A model generated the notes under the pieces. The model worked only from the letters and a program-made list of their open reading frames with translations, made no database searches and was not told where the DNA came from. Of a DNA stretch of 6,409 nucleotides, positions 4,826 to 6,409 are shown piece by piece. Made by a program: the position numbers and the translations under genes. This DNA comes from Arthrobacter sp. (GTDB lineage: Bacteria > Actinomycetota > Actinomycetes > Actinomycetales > Micrococcaceae): the NCBI GenBank assembly GCA_025464545.1, contig JAODMA010000446.1, forward strand, positions 1 through 6,409, given 5' to 3'. The number at the start of each line of letters is the position of its first letter. Positions within the stretch are counted from its first letter, which is position 1.

Positions 4826-6106
4826 CTAGTCACGAGCGGGTGCCCAGCGAAACTGAAGGCGGCAGCTCGCGTTCAGCGCAACCTGTGCAAGTCCCGAGAT
4901 TTCCAGCGCGATGGCGTAGGACCGCGTGGGCTGGGGCGACGGCGGGTAGGCTACCGACATCGTTAGCTGTCGGTTGCCGTCGGCACTGCTGATCGCGACA
5001 GTCCCGTAGCCTGGAACGTCGCCGGAATGGCCGTAGTAGAAGCCATTGGTGCACCTGTCGTTCCATTGGTCCAGACCGAGGCCGTAGCGGGCATGAACGC
5101 GCCCCTTCATCTCCACGAGGCTGGCCGGAGACAGCAGCTCGCCCCGTAGTAACGCGGCATAGAAAGCGTTGATGTCTTCTACCGTCGAAATCATGCCCCC
5201 GGACGCGGAGCCGCTCTGCAGAGCGGAGTACGCGACGTCCACAAGTCCGCCGTCGACCAGCGTGTAGCTGTGGACCAGATTGGCCGGGGCGGGGCCGTCG
5301 CCAGTCATCGTAGTGGAGCGAAGACCCAGCGGCTCCACAATGTCGGCCCGCAGGACATCAGCAAGAGGCGTACCGCGGAGCCGCTCCACCAACAGCCCCA
5401 ACGCCACATAATTCGAACGGGAATAGCTGAACCCCAGCGACTCGCGCGGCTGCCAGGGAACGGTCCCGGCCAGCGCGAGTCGCTGCTCGGGGCTGATCGC
5501 GGTGGACAGTACCAGCCGGGGCGGAGCCGATTCCAGCAGGGGGCCGTAAAAGTCGGGCATGCCGGACGTGTGGCCAAGGAGCTGACGTACTGAAAGGTGC
5601 TCGGGCGGATGCAGTAGTCCCTCCAACTCGGGCAGATGCCTCATGATGCGGTCGTCAAGTGCCAGCCTGCCCTCGTCCACGAGCTTCAGCACGGAAACCG
5701 CCACCATGGTCTCGGTAATGCCGCCCACCTGCATCGGATCACTCAATTGGACGGGGACGCCGTCGCGGCTCCTCATGCCGGCCGCATGCGACCACTCCTC
5801 GTGTCCGACCTTTGCCGCCATCAGAACGGCCGGCGCACCCTCCTGGAGCAACTCCTCGCTGTACAGCTCAAGCATCGCCTGGAGTTCGCGGAGGGAGGAC
5901 GACGCCGGCGCCGTCGCCGTCGTTAGTGGTGGGGTCCTCGTCGACGTGGTCATCGGCGGGGCCGTCGTCGCTGGCGGGCTTGGCTGGAACGGCGTCGGCT
6001 CCGGCTCACCGGTGCAGCCGCTGAGGAGCACGCCGACCACCAGGGCGGCACTGCTCAACAACACGCCTGCCCGGTTGGGCGATCCGCGGACGCGAGCCGC
6101 AGCCAT
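4826..6106 (-). CDS. Serine beta-lactamase-like lipoprotein lacking catalytic Ser and Lys
   Basis: A 426-residue probable lipoprotein of the class C beta-lactamase/D-alanyl-D-alanine carboxypeptidase fold. Residues 1-31 are a signal with lipobox L-S-G-C (Cys31), followed by a Pro/Thr-rich linker to about 70, so the domain would sit outside the membrane. The fold is clear: GGITETMVAVSVLKLVDEGR (128-147), the family landmark LLGHTSGMPDFYG (177-189), FSYSRSNYVALGLLVE (226-241), ASGGMISTVEDINAF (301-315) and YYGHSGDVPGYG (357-368). The nucleophile motif S-x-x-K reads G129-I-T-E132, so both catalytic residues are missing. The second motif Y-x-N reads Y228-S-R230. H360-S-G362, the third motif, is kept. 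A binding or regulatory role is more likely than hydrolysis. The start at ATG 6106 is chosen for GGAAGG six bases upstream and the signal peptide that follows; the frame extends to TTG 6196 without good support. Confidence 0.88.
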   Translation of the reverse strand: MAAARVRGSPNRAGVLLSSAALVVGVLLSGCTGEPEPTPFQPSPPATTAPPMTTSTRTPPLTTATAPASSSLRELQAMLELYSEELLQEGAPAVLMAAKVGHEEWSHAAGMRSRDGVPVQLSDPMQVGGITETMVAVSVLKLVDEGRLALDDRIMRHLPELEGLLHPPEHLSVRQLLGHTSGMPDFYGPLLESAPPRLVLSTAISPEQRLALAGTVPWQPRESLGFSYSRSNYVALGLLVERLRGTPLADVLRADIVEPLGLRSTTMTGDGPAPANLVHSYTLVDGGLVDVAYSALQSGSASGGMISTVEDINAFYAALLRGELLSPASLVEMKGRVHARYGLGLDQWNDRCTNGFYYGHSGDVPGYGTVAISSADGNRQLTMSVAYPPSPQPTRSYAIALEISGLAQVALNASCRLQFRWAPARD

Positions 6107-6270
6107 TGCGAACCTTCCGTCTGCCGGTCCACAGCAGACGTCAGACCGCTGCCCCCGACACTTTTGATGTTCCCCCAGCCGTCCGGGCGCGGTCAAGATG
6201 CCGTGTGTGGACCAAGTTGAAGCACCTGCGTCGGCGCTTGGTGGACCCCTGGCGTACTAAAGCGCACTTA
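6107..6270. other. Upstream region of the beta-lactamase-like lipoprotein gene
   Basis: No gene is supported here. On the - strand TTGACC at 6196-6191 is a good -35 hexamer, but the -10 position about 17-18 bases on reads GGAACA/GAACAT and is poor. Closer to the gene is an inverted repeat, CGTCTGC (6118-6124) and GCAGACG (6134-6140), with a 9-base spacer; in the message it would form a hairpin directly against the GGAAGG ribosome binding site (6118-6113). Confidence 0.35.
6118..6140 (-). promoter_or_regulatory. Inverted repeat beside the ribosome binding site of the beta-lactamase-like gene
   Basis: Seven-base perfect arms, CGTCTGC at 6118-6124 and GCAGACG at 6134-6140, flank a 9-base loop. 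In the - strand transcript the 3' arm ends at the first G of GGAAGG, the ribosome binding site. The hairpin could limit ribosome access, or the dyad could be an operator. Neither can be decided from sequence. Confidence 0.35.
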
Positions 6271-6318
6271 CAGCAGCGAACCCCCGTCGGCGTTGCGGCT
6301 GACGGGGGTTCGCTGTTG
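6271..6318 (-). terminator. Strong hairpin terminator without a T tract
   Basis: Twenty-one-base arms (6271-6291 and 6298-6318) pair completely around a 6-base loop GTTGCG, counting two G-U wobbles; the central 15 pairs, CAGCGAACCCCCGTC with its complement, are perfect. No T run follows on either strand, as is common for actinobacterial terminators. Its place, 30 bases after the stop codon of the probable - strand gene at the right edge and upstream of the lipoprotein gene, suits termination of that right-hand gene. It may also block read-through from the other side. Confidence 0.75.
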
Positions 6319-6348
6319 CGAGCAGGCGCATCACCCGGACCCGGCGAG

Positions 6349-6409
6349 TTACGTGGCCGGTGCCGTGGGGCTCGCGGGCGCGGTAGCGATGATCTTCATC
6401 AGTTCTTCA
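6349..6409 (-). CDS. Probable C-terminal end of a gene running in from the right edge
   Basis: Read on the - strand, 19 complete codons from 6408 end at TAA (6351-6349): EELMKIIATAPASPTAPAT. A charged helix-like start followed by an Ala/Pro/Thr tail is a common way for actinobacterial proteins to end, and the strong hairpin begins 30 bases after the stop, as expected of a gene end. Too little is visible to name a family. The competing reading is a + strand membrane segment starting near GTG 6353 (VAGAVGLAGAVAMIFISSS), which lacks a clear ribosome binding site and would make the hairpin's position odd. Confidence 0.42.
   Translation of the reverse strand, partial: EELMKIIATAPASPTAPAT

Noticed and set aside
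6107..6196. TTG 6196 as start of the beta-lactamase-like gene
   Set aside because: It would bury the lipoprotein signal 30 residues inside the protein; ATG 6106 has GGAAGG six bases upstream and an ideal signal peptide follows.
6353..6409. + strand membrane protein starting at GTG 6353
   Set aside because: The hydrophobic translation is tempting, but there is no clear ribosome binding site and the hairpin at 6271-6318 is better explained as the end of a - strand gene. Sequence beyond the window would decide.

Overview
The window looks like a chromosomal segment of a high-GC actinobacterium. Codons are strongly G/C-ending, the genes are tightly packed, two proteins carry actinobacterial-type lipoprotein signals, and the protein families fit. 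The overall feel is Micrococcaceae (Arthrobacter or Pseudarthrobacter-like), but that genus-level guess is inference from style, not a database match.

Layout. Bases 1-756 (+ strand) hold the tail of an MmyB-type transcriptional regulator, followed 4 bases later by a small lipoprotein with an FMN-binding domain. Bases 721-1464 (- strand) hold a two-gene unit: a 76-residue protein I do not recognise, then a flavin-binding PPOX-family protein whose 3' end overlaps the lipoprotein gene tail to tail. A 334-base divergent intergenic region (1465-1798) follows. Bases 1799-3215 (+) encode two universal stress proteins, one with a single domain and one with two, overlapping by 14 bases. A small STAS/SEC14-like (DUF7793-like) gene converges on them from the - strand (3212-3592) and shares the stop-codon bases. 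Bases 3809-4744 (+) encode a complete class I-like polyphosphate kinase 2. Bases 4826-6106 (-) encode a lipoprotein with a serine beta-lactamase/DD-peptidase fold whose catalytic Ser and Lys are both replaced. After a strong 21-bp hairpin (6271-6318), the right edge probably holds the last codons of another - strand gene.

How it fits together. The central part (PPOX protein, tandem universal stress proteins, small STAS-like protein, PPK2) matches the set of families found in hypoxia/dormancy (DosR-type) regulons of mycobacteria and other actinobacteria. It would link ATP-binding stress sensors, flavin chemistry and polyphosphate-driven nucleotide recharging. Degenerate matches to the DosR palindrome, each followed by a TANNNT -10 hexamer and a poor -35, lie upstream of the stress-protein pair, the STAS-like gene and ppk2. 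This regulatory reading is a hypothesis: the boxes are imperfect and no DosR gene is in the window. The flanking genes (MmyB regulator, lipoproteins) look unrelated. I see no mobile element, CRISPR array, tRNA or rRNA.
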